Part shown: positions 17,306-25,465 of the stretch, one piece after another
Layout: each line of letters starts with the position of its first letter
How positions within the stretch are numbered: the first letter of the stretch is position 1
Assembly (NCBI GenBank): GCA_000431815.1
Contig: FR889241.1
Coordinates: 88,465 to 136,789 of the forward strand
DNA length: 48,325 nt
Source: Butyrivibrio sp. CAG:318
GTDB lineage: Bacteria > Bacillota > Clostridia > Lachnospirales > Lachnospiraceae
Direction of reading: 5' to 3'
Made by a program: the position numbers and the translations under genes
The notes under the pieces: model-generated
Seen by the model: only the letters and a program-made list of their open reading frames with translations
Databases searched by the model: none
Told to the model about the DNA's origin: nothing

Positions 17306-17334
17306 ATTATAGCAGAAAAATATAATTGATGTAA
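17306..17334 (-). promoter_or_regulatory. Promoter of the cytidylate kinase-like gene
   Basis: On the minus strand TTACAT (17329-17334), 17 bp, TATAAT (17306-17311), beginning 3 bp past the ATPase stop codon. Confidence 0.7.
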
Positions 17335-17336
17335 GA

Positions 17337-18005
17337 TTAATTTATAATCCGTCCGTCTCCGATTTCAATGATTCTCCTGCATGCCGATGCAACTTCCGGA
17401 TCATGTGTTACAATTATTATTGTTATTCCCGAATCGTTAAGTTTCCTGAATATATCCATTATTTCGCCCGATGTTTTAACGTCAAGTGCTCCCGTCGGTT
17501 CATCCGCAATAATAATTGACGGATTGTTTACCAAAGCTCTGGCTATCGCAACTCTCTGCTTCTGTCCTCCGGACAGCTTGGACACTTTCTTATCCATAAG
17601 TTCCGCTATACCCAGCTGTTCAAGTGCTCCGACAGCTCTTTGTTTACGTTTAACATCATGCCTGGTTCTGTCAAAATACATCGGAATCATTACGTTCTCA
17701 ATGGCCGAATATTCCTCTACAAGGGCAAAATCCTGCATTACGATTCCTATGTCACGGCATCTTATTTCCGCACGCCTTTTATCATTAGTGTGTGATATGT
17801 CCTCTCCGTTCAGGAGGTAAACTCCTTTTTCAAAATCGTCTATACACCCTATGATGTGCATAAGTGTGGATTTACCGGCTCCTGATTTGCCTGTAACCGC
17901 TACCATTTCTCCATCTTCTATAGTAAGGCTGATATCCTTAAGTGCTTCGAAAGCATTGCTTTTCCCAAGATTATATGTCTTGTATACATTTTTGAGTTCT
18001 ATCAT
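17337..18005 (-). CDS. ABC transporter ATP-binding protein (MacB/LolD type)
   Basis: A 222-residue ATPase of the MacB/LolD/antimicrobial-peptide exporter class: Walker A GKSGAGKST, signature LSGGQKQRVAIARAL, Walker B IIIADEPTGALD, H-loop VTHDPE. It lies 10 bp after the second permease and is the last gene of a permease-permease-ATPase set. Such complexes export or expel peptides or sense antibiotics at the membrane; the substrate is unknown. The ribosome site AGAGGTGA precedes ATG 18005. Confidence 0.92.
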   Translation of the reverse strand: MIELKNVYKTYNLGKSNAFEALKDISLTIEDGEMVAVTGKSGAGKSTLMHIIGCIDDFEKGVYLLNGEDISHTNDKRRAEIRCRDIGIVMQDFALVEEYSAIENVMIPMYFDRTRHDVKRKQRAVGALEQLGIAELMDKKVSKLSGGQKQRVAIARALVNNPSIIIADEPTGALDVKTSGEIMDIFRKLNDSGITIIIVTHDPEVASACRRIIEIGDGRIIN

Positions 18006-18015
18006 ATTGTCACCT

Positions 18016-19233
18016 CTATTCGTTGTTCCTGAGTATATTTACAGGCTGCATTTTTCTTAACATTACAAATGGAAGCAGTACCGCAAATATAAGAATAAGA
18101 ACCGTAATAACCATCAACGACAGTATATTCATCCACCCGAACGAGAACGCAAGCCCGTTATATAGGTTGGACACTCTTACAAAAGCGCTGATGACTCCCG
18201 CTGCAATCAGGGCCGTAACCGAAAGGCACACCCAATGCATAAAAGATAAAATCACTGTATTTTTCCAATTATTGCCACATATAAAATAAATTCCGTAATT
18301 GTGCTGTTCTCTCATTACATTAAGTGACGCCGCATTGAATATACATGTTAATGTCAATATAAATGTAAGGCCGAAAATAACCACAACCGGTACAAACTTA
18401 ATACGCAGAAGTTCCATTGAATATGTATATATATTTCTCATATCAAACATATCAACATCTGCTGTGTATTTAAATTTTGTACATAGAATATCCATGTTTT
18501 TTTCTATGTCCTGTTCCGACAAATCATCATAATAATCAATAATCATAAACAGGCCGCTGTACATTCTATCCTTCATTTCACGGTTAACATCTTCATATGA
18601 AGCAATAGCATAATACTCGTACGATGGAGCATTGTATTCCAGAAATTCATTAACAGTACCATACATATTGATATAGCTCTCACTGCCGTCGGTATTTAAA
18701 GTGTTCGTCAGTCCGAATACCATCTCTTTGATACCATAATATCCTGTAACTCTGAAATTATATCCTTCCAAATTCACAATATCACCTACCGGTACCTTGA
18801 ATGGCACATTATCGCTAAGAACAATGTTTATTATCCCATCCTCATGTTCCGCATCCTCGCACCATCTGCCCTCTGTAAGTCTTGGAATACTTTTAACATA
18901 ATCGGAATTATTCGTTATAAAATTCAGATTATAGCTATTTCCGTCAATATCGCCATATAAATTCGTTCTGACAGGTCTTACGATTCTCTCTACTCCCGTA
19001 AGATTTTCTAACAATTCTTCATCTGTAACAGTCGTTCCGGCCGCTATCGTGTTTTGCTTTACAAATGTTCCTGTTCTGTCAAAGAACGTTTTTATACCAT
19101 TAATAAGGCCATACTGCTCAGATATTGCCGACATCATAAAAATAGCAGCAACATATATAAGTATCAATTCTGCAAGAACAAGAATATTATTCTTTATATT
19201 TTTTAGAAATTCACTAAACCCAAGAGAAAACAT
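18016..19233 (-). CDS. ABC transporter permease (FtsX/MacB-like), second subunit
   Basis: A 405-residue permease: one N-terminal helix (about 15-35), a roughly 230-residue extracytoplasmic domain, and three C-terminal helices (about 275-400) of the FtsX fold (VVIFGLTFILTLTCIFNAAS; ILSLMVITVLILIFAVLLP). I start at ATG 19233, 8 nt after AGGAG and one base beyond the upstream permease stop; a GTG three codons earlier is possible. The pairing of two different permeases implies a heterodimeric membrane unit. Confidence 0.87.
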   Translation of the reverse strand: MFSLGFSEFLKNIKNNILVLAELILIYVAAIFMMSAISEQYGLINGIKTFFDRTGTFVKQNTIAAGTTVTDEELLENLTGVERIVRPVRTNLYGDIDGNSYNLNFITNNSDYVKSIPRLTEGRWCEDAEHEDGIINIVLSDNVPFKVPVGDIVNLEGYNFRVTGYYGIKEMVFGLTNTLNTDGSESYINMYGTVNEFLEYNAPSYEYYAIASYEDVNREMKDRMYSGLFMIIDYYDDLSEQDIEKNMDILCTKFKYTADVDMFDMRNIYTYSMELLRIKFVPVVVIFGLTFILTLTCIFNAASLNVMREQHNYGIYFICGNNWKNTVILSFMHWVCLSVTALIAAGVISAFVRVSNLYNGLAFSFGWMNILSLMVITVLILIFAVLLPFVMLRKMQPVNILRNNE

Positions 19234-19234
19234 A

Positions 19235-20347
19235 TCACACACTCCTAATTAATTCCGCCGGCGTTTTCCTGACAAACCGGCCAATCAATATAACATAAAC
19301 CACCAGAAGCATTCCAAGATATATTCCCGATATCTTCAGATATGTTTTCGTTGTCATATACGCACTCATATACTCAAACGTTCCGGATGCTGCCGGAAGA
19401 ATCGCACAATGAAATATCAACAGCCCGATAACAAGCAGAATCACGGATAAACCATATAATTCAATAAAATATACTATTGATGCTCTTGTACCTGTGCATC
19501 CGCATATTCTTGACACTGCTAATATTCTTCGACGCTTTGCCAGTATATGTTTGTACATGATGCAATAATTTATCGCACTTATGGCCATAAATACAATTGC
19601 AACACCTATAATGCTTCTATATACACGGTTATCATTCTCGTTGTCTATTCCATCAAACTCCGGGAATTCATACTGCGGAACATATTTTGCCGCAAGCTGG
19701 GCCAATTTATTATGTTCGTTAAGGGTAAGCGGTTTTGTAAATCTCATTGTCACCCCAAGCACTTCAATATTATTCTCCGGAAATGCATAATAAGGAATAT
19801 ATACACGACTTGCCGGGCTGTACATATTGACCTTATATTTTCCTATGCATCTGAACTGTTGCCCCGCAATATTAATTTCGTCCGACTCGTATGTTTCCGG
19901 AACAAGCGCAATCTTCTCCGTGGTATCTGCATCTGTATCTTCAAAGCCGCGTCCTTCGCCAATTCCTCCGGCTAATGAAACGGGAATTAACTTCCCGTTC
20001 CTATAATCCGAAATACAATCATATGATACACCTTCATCACTTTTGCGGTTAAATCCCCCAAAATACACTCTTTCGAGCTTGGATGAAACTATCGGGATTG
20101 CACTGGATATAAAAGCCTTCACTTCCGCCGGCTGTGGATCCTGCAGTTCATCATCTATGTGTCCTATCACATAATACATCGATGTTCCTTCCACCTCTTT
20201 TGTCTTAGTATTAAAATGGTTTATTACGCCATATGAGAACATTATCAGTATAACGGATGTAAGTTCTATAAAGATCAAAAGTCCCAATAAAAATCGCTGG
20301 CGGAACATCTCTTTAATATTCAGTTTAAGAAGTCCTATAACCGACAT
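19235..20347 (-). CDS. ABC transporter permease (FtsX/MacB-like), first subunit
   Basis: A 370-residue permease with the same plan as its neighbour: N-terminal helix (about 17-37), extracytoplasmic domain (40-245), and three C-terminal helices (SIIGVAIVFMAISAINYC; YGLSVILLVIGLLIFHC; ISGIYLGMLLVVYVILI). The two permeases share architecture but little obvious sequence. ATG 20347 follows GAGGAG. A promoter-like TTGCAT-17-TAAGGT lies upstream, as does a dyad around TAGTG/CACTA. The stand-alone LytTR regulator gene upstream is the likely controller. Confidence 0.87.
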   Translation of the reverse strand: MSVIGLLKLNIKEMFRQRFLLGLLIFIELTSVILIMFSYGVINHFNTKTKEVEGTSMYYVIGHIDDELQDPQPAEVKAFISSAIPIVSSKLERVYFGGFNRKSDEGVSYDCISDYRNGKLIPVSLAGGIGEGRGFEDTDADTTEKIALVPETYESDEINIAGQQFRCIGKYKVNMYSPASRVYIPYYAFPENNIEVLGVTMRFTKPLTLNEHNKLAQLAAKYVPQYEFPEFDGIDNENDNRVYRSIIGVAIVFMAISAINYCIMYKHILAKRRRILAVSRICGCTGTRASIVYFIELYGLSVILLVIGLLIFHCAILPAASGTFEYMSAYMTTKTYLKISGIYLGMLLVVYVILIGRFVRKTPAELIRSV

Positions 20348-20460
20348 ATTGTAACTCCTCTAATGTAAGATTTTTATTTGTAATACAACCTTATCATACT
20401 ATAGCTTGCCATGCAATATATTATAGTGAATCGTACTATTTGTACACTAAAGCGCATTTT

Positions 20461-20850
20461 TTAAATACTTAATCTTATTCTTTTTCTCATTTGTTCTTTG
20501 ATTTCCGGAGCCTTGCCTCTGCTCATATATATTACTGTGTTATCAAATAAACATAATTTTTCACTTTTAATACCCACAACATATCTACTGTTGACAAGTA
20601 TTGATCTGTTTGGTCTTAATAAATATTTTGCATATAAATCTTCATAATCGCACAACTTACCCTTAGCAAGGAATTCTCCATATAAAGTCCTTACTGATAT
20701 TTGGAGATTATTTCCACCTGATTTGGCAAGACTGGAAATAGAAATCAATTCAGATTCATTAATATATTTAGTCTCTCCCACACACACAAACTCAAAAAAC
20801 ACGGTGTTACTATACTGACACGGTCTGGTGTCCTCAATTAATTTATCCAT
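20461..20850 (-). CDS. Stand-alone LytTR DNA-binding regulator
   Basis: A 129-residue protein consisting essentially of a LytTR domain without a receiver domain: FVCVGETKYINESELISIS, the basic LLRPNRSILVNSRYVVG helix-strand core, and SEKLCLFDNTVIYMSRG before the C-terminal KEQMRKRIRL. LytTR proteins bind direct-repeat sites through beta-strands and usually control bacteriocin, exporter or virulence genes. Lacking a phosphorylation domain, it may respond to partner binding or to its own level. Its position upstream of the ABC permeases suggests it regulates them. ATG 20850 lies 11 nt after AAAGGAG. The promoter is enclosed by an inverted repeat. Confidence 0.88.
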   Translation of the reverse strand: MDKLIEDTRPCQYSNTVFFEFVCVGETKYINESELISISSLAKSGGNNLQISVRTLYGEFLAKGKLCDYEDLYAKYLLRPNRSILVNSRYVVGIKSEKLCLFDNTVIYMSRGKAPEIKEQMRKRIRLSI

Positions 20851-20892
20851 ACTGCATATAACTCCTTTGTATATTATTCAGTCTCATTAAAC

Positions 20893-20946
20893 AGCCCGGC
20901 ACTGCGTGAATCTGTATAGTAGATATTATAACACAGTTTCCGGGCT
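20893..20946. repeat. Inverted repeat enclosing the LytTR-gene promoter
   Basis: AGCCCGG (20893-20899) and CCGGGCT (20940-20946), with CACTG/CAGT extending the arms, bracket the -10 box (minus-strand TATAAT at 20925-20930). It could act as terminator for the upstream DXS-like gene (loop about 30 nt) or as an operator. Confidence 0.45.
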
Positions 20947-20953
20947 ATTTCCA
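20925..20953 (-). promoter_or_regulatory. Promoter of the LytTR gene
   Basis: On the minus strand TGGAAA (20948-20953), 17 bp, TATAAT (20925-20930). The weak -35 box fits regulated expression. Confidence 0.55.
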
Positions 20954-21017
20954 CAAAAAAATCAATTTTTTACTATAGTAAATATATAATATTTACAGTA
21001 TTTTGTTGTCAGCCGTT

Positions 21018-22775
21018 TTATCCGATCAATCCCGTAGCATCTTCTGCAATCTGCGCAGGTGTAAGATGATTTTCCTTAAGAACTTCGTTGACATCATATC
21101 TGTCCAGAAATTCTTTTTTCAATCCGTAATTAAGCACCTTAACATCGCTGTTTCCGTAAAAACGTGCTATTTTCTCACCGAAACCGCCGTCCAGCATTCC
21201 GTCTTCAAGTGTGATGACCACATCATGGTCCGCCTTAAGGCTTTCAAGCAGTTCATCATCTGTTCCCGTAATATAGTACGGATTAATAAGTGTTGCCTTT
21301 ACTCCGGTACGGCTTTCAATTTCTTTGGCCGCCTTGCATGCAAGACCATAGAATGAACCGAGACCGATTATGGCAATTTTGCTTCCTTTTTCGGTAATCT
21401 CGTATCGATTGAGCTCACTGAAATTTTTACTAACTTTCTTGCCGTCGGAAATCATTTCTCCATCCGGTACTCTGATCGCAACCGGATGTTCATTCTGCTC
21501 AATACTCCATTCTAGCATCGCAAGATACTCTTCCTTCGTGGTCGGCGCAAGATATACGAGGTTCGGTATATTGGAAATCATAGGTATATCATATATACCA
21601 AGATGTGTAACATCATTCATGCCATACACCGATGCTGCATATACTATGATCGTTGCTGGGTTATTGTTGATGCACAGATCCTGTGATAACTGGTCATAGG
21701 TTCGCTGGATAAAAGAACTGTATACTCCGTAAACCGGCTTGCCGCCGCCCGCTGCAATACCTGATGCAAGTGCCACCGCTGTTTCCTCCGCGATTCCCAC
21801 ATCTACGAACTGGCTTCCGGCTTCATGTCTTTTATCAGCCGTAAATCCCATAACCGTAGGTGTTGCGGACGTGATTGCGACAACACTTTTATCTTTTTTC
21901 ATCTTATCAAGCAGGTATTCGGCAGTCACGGAAGAATAATCCTCTCCGTCAGAATCCATCAGCGGCTTGCCCGTCTTGATGTCAAAAGGCATGTGCCAAT
22001 GCCATGTCTCCTTGTCCTCCTCGGCCGGCTTATATCCTTTGCCTTTGAGTGTCACGATGTGGACTACAACAGGCTTACCGGCATCTTTAACAGATTTGAA
22101 TGCATCGATAAGCGCACCGATATCATTACCGTTGCCTACATACACATAATCAAGTCCCATCGCTTTAAAAAAATTACATTCAGCCTTACCGTCGGTTTCC
22201 CTTAACAGCTTAAGGTTCCCGTATAATCCGCCATGGTTCTCCGCGATTGACATATCATTATCATTAACTACGATTATAAGGTTGCTCTTAAGCTCTGATG
22301 CGAAATCAAGGCCTTCAAGTGCCTCGCCTCCGCTCAATGAACCGTCACCGATAACCGCGATGACATTGCCCTTCCCGCCCTTAAGGTCTCTCGCCTTGGC
22401 AAGTCCGCACGCAAGGCTTACAGATGTGGACGTATGTCCTACATTAAAAAAGTCATGTTCGCTTTCATGCGGATTGGAATATCCCGAAACGTCATCATAA
22501 TGTTCCTCATAAAGATAAGCATCTTTTCTTCCTGTGAGCATCTTGTGCGGGTATGTCTGGTGTGACACATCATATACCATCTTATCCTCAGGGGATTCAA
22601 AAACATAGTGAAGTGCGATTGTGGCTTCAACCATACCGAAATTCGGTCCGAAATGTCCGCCGTGTATGCTTGCTCTTTTAAGCAGTGCATCCCTCATCTC
22701 GGCGGCAAGTTTATTCATCTCTTCGATCGTAAGTTTCTTTACATCCGAAGGTCCGTTAATATTCTCTAAATACAT
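21018..22775 (-). CDS. dxs: 1-deoxy-D-xylulose-5-phosphate synthase-like enzyme (divergent)
   Basis: A 585-residue thiamine-diphosphate enzyme of the DXS/transketolase fold. DXS joins pyruvate and glyceraldehyde-3-phosphate at the head of the MEP isoprenoid pathway. Seen: GGHFGPNFGMVE with the catalytic His, DVSHQTYPHKMLTGR, the TPP motif GDGSLSGGEALE...ND, the GIAEETAVALASG glutamate loop, YSSFIQRTYDQ, THLGIYD and AIRVPDGE. It is shorter than classical DXS (about 620), and the DR-G-VG-DG-THQG segment carrying one substrate-binding Arg is altered (ASVYGMNDVTHLG). It may be a second DXS-type paralogue rather than the canonical one. AGGAGG precedes ATG 22775; its own promoter is at 22811-22841. 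Confidence 0.8.
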   Translation of the reverse strand: MYLENINGPSDVKKLTIEEMNKLAAEMRDALLKRASIHGGHFGPNFGMVEATIALHYVFESPEDKMVYDVSHQTYPHKMLTGRKDAYLYEEHYDDVSGYSNPHESEHDFFNVGHTSTSVSLACGLAKARDLKGGKGNVIAVIGDGSLSGGEALEGLDFASELKSNLIIVVNDNDMSIAENHGGLYGNLKLLRETDGKAECNFFKAMGLDYVYVGNGNDIGALIDAFKSVKDAGKPVVVHIVTLKGKGYKPAEEDKETWHWHMPFDIKTGKPLMDSDGEDYSSVTAEYLLDKMKKDKSVVAITSATPTVMGFTADKRHEAGSQFVDVGIAEETAVALASGIAAGGGKPVYGVYSSFIQRTYDQLSQDLCINNNPATIIVYAASVYGMNDVTHLGIYDIPMISNIPNLVYLAPTTKEEYLAMLEWSIEQNEHPVAIRVPDGEMISDGKKVSKNFSELNRYEITEKGSKIAIIGLGSFYGLACKAAKEIESRTGVKATLINPYYITGTDDELLESLKADHDVVITLEDGMLDGGFGEKIARFYGNSDVKVLNYGLKKEFLDRYDVNEVLKENHLTPAQIAEDATGLIG

Positions 22776-22810
22776 AATACTTCCTCCTGAAATTCTTTAT
22801 TGACAGGATG

Positions 22811-22841
22811 ATTATAATACTTAAAGCCAAGTTTAAGTCAA
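22811..22841 (-). promoter_or_regulatory. Promoter of the DXS-like gene
   Basis: On the minus strand TTGACT (22836-22841) with TATAAT (22811-22816) at 19 bp or the overlapping TATTAT (22814-22819) at 16 bp, just after the GNAT stop codon. Confidence 0.6.
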
Positions 22842-22847
22842 GTATTT

Positions 22848-23324
22848 TTATAATATAGTTTCCATCTGGGTTTCCTTGACAAACATTCCCATTTTTTCAT
22901 AAAATGCCCTGGCATTGTCATTACCTTCCCAGACATTCAGCGTAACATCATAGCAGCCCTGTTCCCTGGCGTAATTAAGAACATACTCATACAGCTTTCT
23001 TCCCACATGCTGTCCTCTGCTGTTCTCATCCACGCACAAATCATCTATATAAAGTGTGGTAAAATCCTTCATATTGGTTGAAAAAGGCTGTCTTTGCATG
23101 ACACAGAAGGCATACCCGAGAATATCTCCGTTCTCATCCTCTGCGACAAAAACGGGGCGTCCGTCATCTTCAAATATTGTGCCAAGTTCTTTGGCCGTGT
23201 ATTTGGTACTTCCCGAAATAAATATATCCGGGCGCAGCGCGGCATGCAGTTCCAGAACTTCACTAAGCAGTTTCATAACTGCTTCGGTATCATTAATTCC
23301 AGCTCTTCTTATTGAAATCGACAT
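22848..23324 (-). CDS. GNAT family N-acetyltransferase
   Basis: A 158-residue acetyl-CoA-dependent acetyltransferase. Strand/loop order is standard: IRRAGINDTEAV start, GYAFCVM, then motif A DDLCVDENSRGQHVGRKLYE (the R-G-Q-H-V-G acetyl-CoA loop), and motif B NVWEGNDNARAFYEKMGM. The acceptor (amine, peptide or antibiotic) is not evident. It lies 22 bp after the YqeY-type gene and is probably co-transcribed with it. AGGAG precedes ATG 23324. Confidence 0.9.
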   Translation of the reverse strand: MSISIRRAGINDTEAVMKLLSEVLELHAALRPDIFISGSTKYTAKELGTIFEDDGRPVFVAEDENGDILGYAFCVMQRQPFSTNMKDFTTLYIDDLCVDENSRGQHVGRKLYEYVLNYAREQGCYDVTLNVWEGNDNARAFYEKMGMFVKETQMETIL

Positions 23325-23346
23325 GTTTTTCTCCTATAATTTATGC

Positions 23347-23784
23347 CTATTTCGTAAGCTCAGCAACTACCTGATTGATAACCTTGCCGTCAGCTTTGCC
23401 TTTAAGTTCGCCCATAACAGCTTTCATAATCTGACCCTTGTTCTTCGTGGCAAGAACATCTGCAAACTTGTCCTGAAGTATTGCCTTGACTTCATCGGCA
23501 CTTAACATCTTCGGAGCAAACTCGCTCATAATATCATATCTTTTCTTATACTCTTCGAGCAGCTCTGTCCTGTCAGCAGGGCATGTATCAATCTGCTCTT
23601 TGACTGACTTGATCTCCTTCAGAATAGCTTCATTGGCCATATCGTCCGGTATATCCTCACGGCATCCGGCATCAATACCTTTTTTCTTGACTGCGGAAAC
23701 AAGGCTCGCGATGGCATCCTTTCTGAATTTATCCTTAGCCTTCATAGCTGCTATCATTGCATCCTGTAATTCTTTTAACTTCAT
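23347..23784 (-). CDS. GatB/YqeY domain-containing protein
   Basis: A 145-residue helical protein of the YqeY family, a stand-alone relative of the C-terminal domain of GatB. Typical segments: MKLKELQDAMIAAMKAKD start, RKDAIASLVSAVKKK, the EYKKRYDIMSEFAPKMLS middle, and NKGQIMKAVMGELKGKADGK with the GG-like C-terminal signature. The domain binds tRNA in amidotransferases; the role of the free protein is not settled. It heads a small unit under a good promoter (23832-23860). Confidence 0.92.
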   Translation of the reverse strand: MKLKELQDAMIAAMKAKDKFRKDAIASLVSAVKKKGIDAGCREDIPDDMANEAILKEIKSVKEQIDTCPADRTELLEEYKKRYDIMSEFAPKMLSADEVKAILQDKFADVLATKNKGQIMKAVMGELKGKADGKVINQVVAELTK

Positions 23785-23831
23785 GTTCTCACCTTTCCGG
23801 GAAATTGTCCCTTTTCAAATAGTCTGTCTAT

Positions 23832-23860
23832 ATCTTATTCCTGCGCAAAGCGTATGTCAA
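23832..23860 (-). promoter_or_regulatory. Promoter of the YqeY-type gene
   Basis: On the minus strand TTGACA (23855-23860), 17 bp, TAAGAT (23832-23837), about 48 bp before the ATG. Confidence 0.75.
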
Positions 23861-23937
23861 CCGTCCAGTGCCGGTATACTGCAGTGGCTGTTTATCACGC
23901 GCATTCACGCGCATATCGCATCGTTTATACGAATAAA

Positions 23938-23958
23938 ATTACTCGATAACTGTTGCAA
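23938..23958. repeat. Left 21-bp direct repeat identical to the tuf 3' end
   Basis: ATTACTCGATAACTGTTGCA plus one A is repeated perfectly at 27945-27965, where it is the last codons and stop of tuf. The copies lie in the same orientation and flank a 4.0-kb accessory segment. Candidate attachment site. Confidence 0.6.
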
Positions 23959-24053
23959 GTAATCTCTGTTTTCTCACTCATAATGAATCCTCCTTTATTT
24001 CTTGGTCAATAAAACTGGAATTGTACGTTAAAAATTATTCTACATCAATCACA

Positions 24054-24147
24054 TCATGAATAATCCGGGCTCCAAGTCCCTGCTATCCGGAGATAGGAAA
24101 CCGCAAATCCGTTTTTAAGGAAACTGCCATTCCAGTGGTGGAAACCT
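24054..24147 (-). pseudogene. Frame-shifted downstream tail next to the lipoprotein gene
   Basis: After the stop of the lipoprotein frame, the next frame reads protein-like sequence KGFHHWNGSFLKNGFAVSYL followed by RIAGTWSPDYS and a TGA at 24054. It could be the original C-terminus of the lipoprotein, lost by a frameshift near 24150, or an unrelated fragment. Confidence 0.35.
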
Positions 24148-24629
24148 TTACCATAAATCTTTAGAATGTATTTCATGCACCAAACGGTGTAAATACATTT
24201 TAAGGAGGTCATGACTATGACCAAGTACCGAGAGATTCTCAGACTTATAAAGTTCTGGATATTGGATAGATACATCTTCATTCAAGGCAACTTCTTTTAA
24301 TTTTTTGTAATTCTCTTCTATTAAGAAGTTGTCATAGCTTGTAAGCAATTCTATCTTATCATCTAAACCTCCTTGAGAATATTTTGCAATAAGTTCTTTA
24401 AATCCTAATCGAGCCACTGTTGGATCACTTGTTACATATTTATTACCATTTTTATCAATAAAAGTTATTACATACTGTGTTTCTCTTTCTGATCTTATTT
24501 GAGAATAATCTGTCGAACATATAAATATGATTTCTGGTAATTTTCTCTCAATATCTGATTTATTTTGACATCCAGCAAAACATATTAACCAAAAAGACAT
24601 GAATATAATCAATCTATATTTTTTAACAT
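24148..24629 (-). pseudogene. Small lipoprotein gene with disrupted 5' end
   Basis: The long frame (24148-24612) encodes about 154 residues with a lipoprotein signal (FMSFWLICFAGC) and a soluble part (EIIFICSTDYSQIRSERE; VITFIDKNGNKYVTSD). The best start, ATG 24629 after AGGAG, is out of frame with it: it meets TGA after six codons. One extra A in the A6 tract at 24619-24624 would restore a textbook signal peptide MLKKYRLIIFMSFWLICFAGC-like. Either the frame uses the TTG at 24612 with no ribosome site, or the gene is broken or phase-variable. Family unknown. It follows the pseudogene at 24632 by two bases, so they were once coupled. Confidence 0.55.
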
Positions 24630-24631
24630 AC

Positions 24632-25034
24632 CTATCTTACTCCTGTTGCAACATACTCATTGTAAAATTCATTTACTGTCTCTATGCCATTTTCAGTTAT
24701 ATCAAATACACCACCATCCTGTACCAGACTTGAATCTAAGGTAATCGTAACAGTTTCAAGTCCATATGATGATATATCATCCAAATTAAGTTTGGCAATA
24801 AAACTTCCATCTATATCTGATGTAAATCAACATTAGTAGTCAGATATAAACCTTTCCATCATTGGTCATATCATCTACAAGCTGACCTTCGATACCTGTC
24901 GTGTACCAGCGAGCACCGACTTTTGCCCCCAAAAGACAACATTGTTGGGATAATCCCAAACCCTTAAAGGTTTCAGGAATTTTCCTGATAAGTGCCGTGG
25001 TATCACAACAGCAATGCTTGCTAGTATTACTCAC
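24632..25034 (-). pseudogene. Multi-frameshift pseudogene, family unknown
   Basis: The 5' half reads SKHCCCDTTALIRKIPETFK ... GARWYTTGIEGQLVDDMTND in one frame and stops. The coding then continues as LTTNVDLHQI in a second frame and SDIDGSFIAKLNLDDISS ... EFYNEYVATGVR in a third, ending TAG at 24632. All three stretches are protein-like and in linear order, so two indels near 24820-24845 have broken one gene. No domain is recognised. Confidence 0.65.
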
Positions 25035-25043
25035 TGATATTTT

Positions 25044-25448
25044 TCATACACAGGGGAAGATAAAGCCATATGGTTCTAACAAATTATACAACTGTGTTTT
25101 TTCATCTTCCATAAGCCTAATATATCTATTTTTTTCTTCCCAATATACGATTTGGCAGGTATCCCGAGCAATACAGAAGGTGTGTTCATCGTCAAATTTA
25201 ATAGATACGGCTTCGCTAAAACCACAAGAAAGATTATCCTTATACAATTTCTTTCCATTAAAAATAGTTTTAACAGACGCCACCTCTCTATCGCTCAACT
25301 GATTTATCGCATTAGTATTCCCATATTGAAAACATACCTCAACTTTTTTTACAGAATCCATATTTACTTTATCAAGTCGCAAATAAATCCCTCCTAATAA
25401 AATAACAATAAATATTATTGCACTCAATAACCAAATGTTTTTTTTCAA
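25044..25448 (-). CDS. Small membrane-anchored hypothetical protein
   Basis: A 134-residue protein: N-terminal anchor KKNIWLLSAIIFIVILLGG (residues 2-20), then a soluble extracytoplasmic domain with VEVCFQYGNTNAINQLSD, four Cys in total (for example NLSCGFSEAVSIKF, TFCIARDTCQIVYW) and a terminal EPYGFIFPCV. Start choice: TTG 25448, 8 nt after AGGAG; the longer reading to 25559 lacks a ribosome site and overlaps the preceding gene. I do not recognise the family. Its place just after a toxin-like fragment is compatible with an immunity role, which is inference only. Confidence 0.6.
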   Translation of the reverse strand: MKKNIWLLSAIIFIVILLGGIYLRLDKVNMDSVKKVEVCFQYGNTNAINQLSDREVASVKTIFNGKKLYKDNLSCGFSEAVSIKFDDEHTFCIARDTCQIVYWEEKNRYIRLMEDEKTQLYNLLEPYGFIFPCV

Positions 25449-25465
25449 TAATCTCACTCCTGCTT

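Larger units (their letters stand above)
23785..24053. other. Non-coding stretch with yqeY promoter and the left copy of the tuf-derived repeat
   Basis: It contains the yqeY promoter (23832-23860), GCGCGT direct repeats near 23898-23915, the 21-bp copy of the tuf 3' end (23938-23958), and an isolated AAGGAGG plus ATG (minus strand, start near 23982). That reading frame encodes only MSEKTEITCNSYRVILFV and runs through the repeat. I read it as a gene start truncated at a recombination junction. Confidence 0.5.

Noticed and set aside
23898..23915. GCGCGT direct repeats as a terminator
   Set aside because: The arms are short palindromes without a T-run; more likely chance or a binding site.
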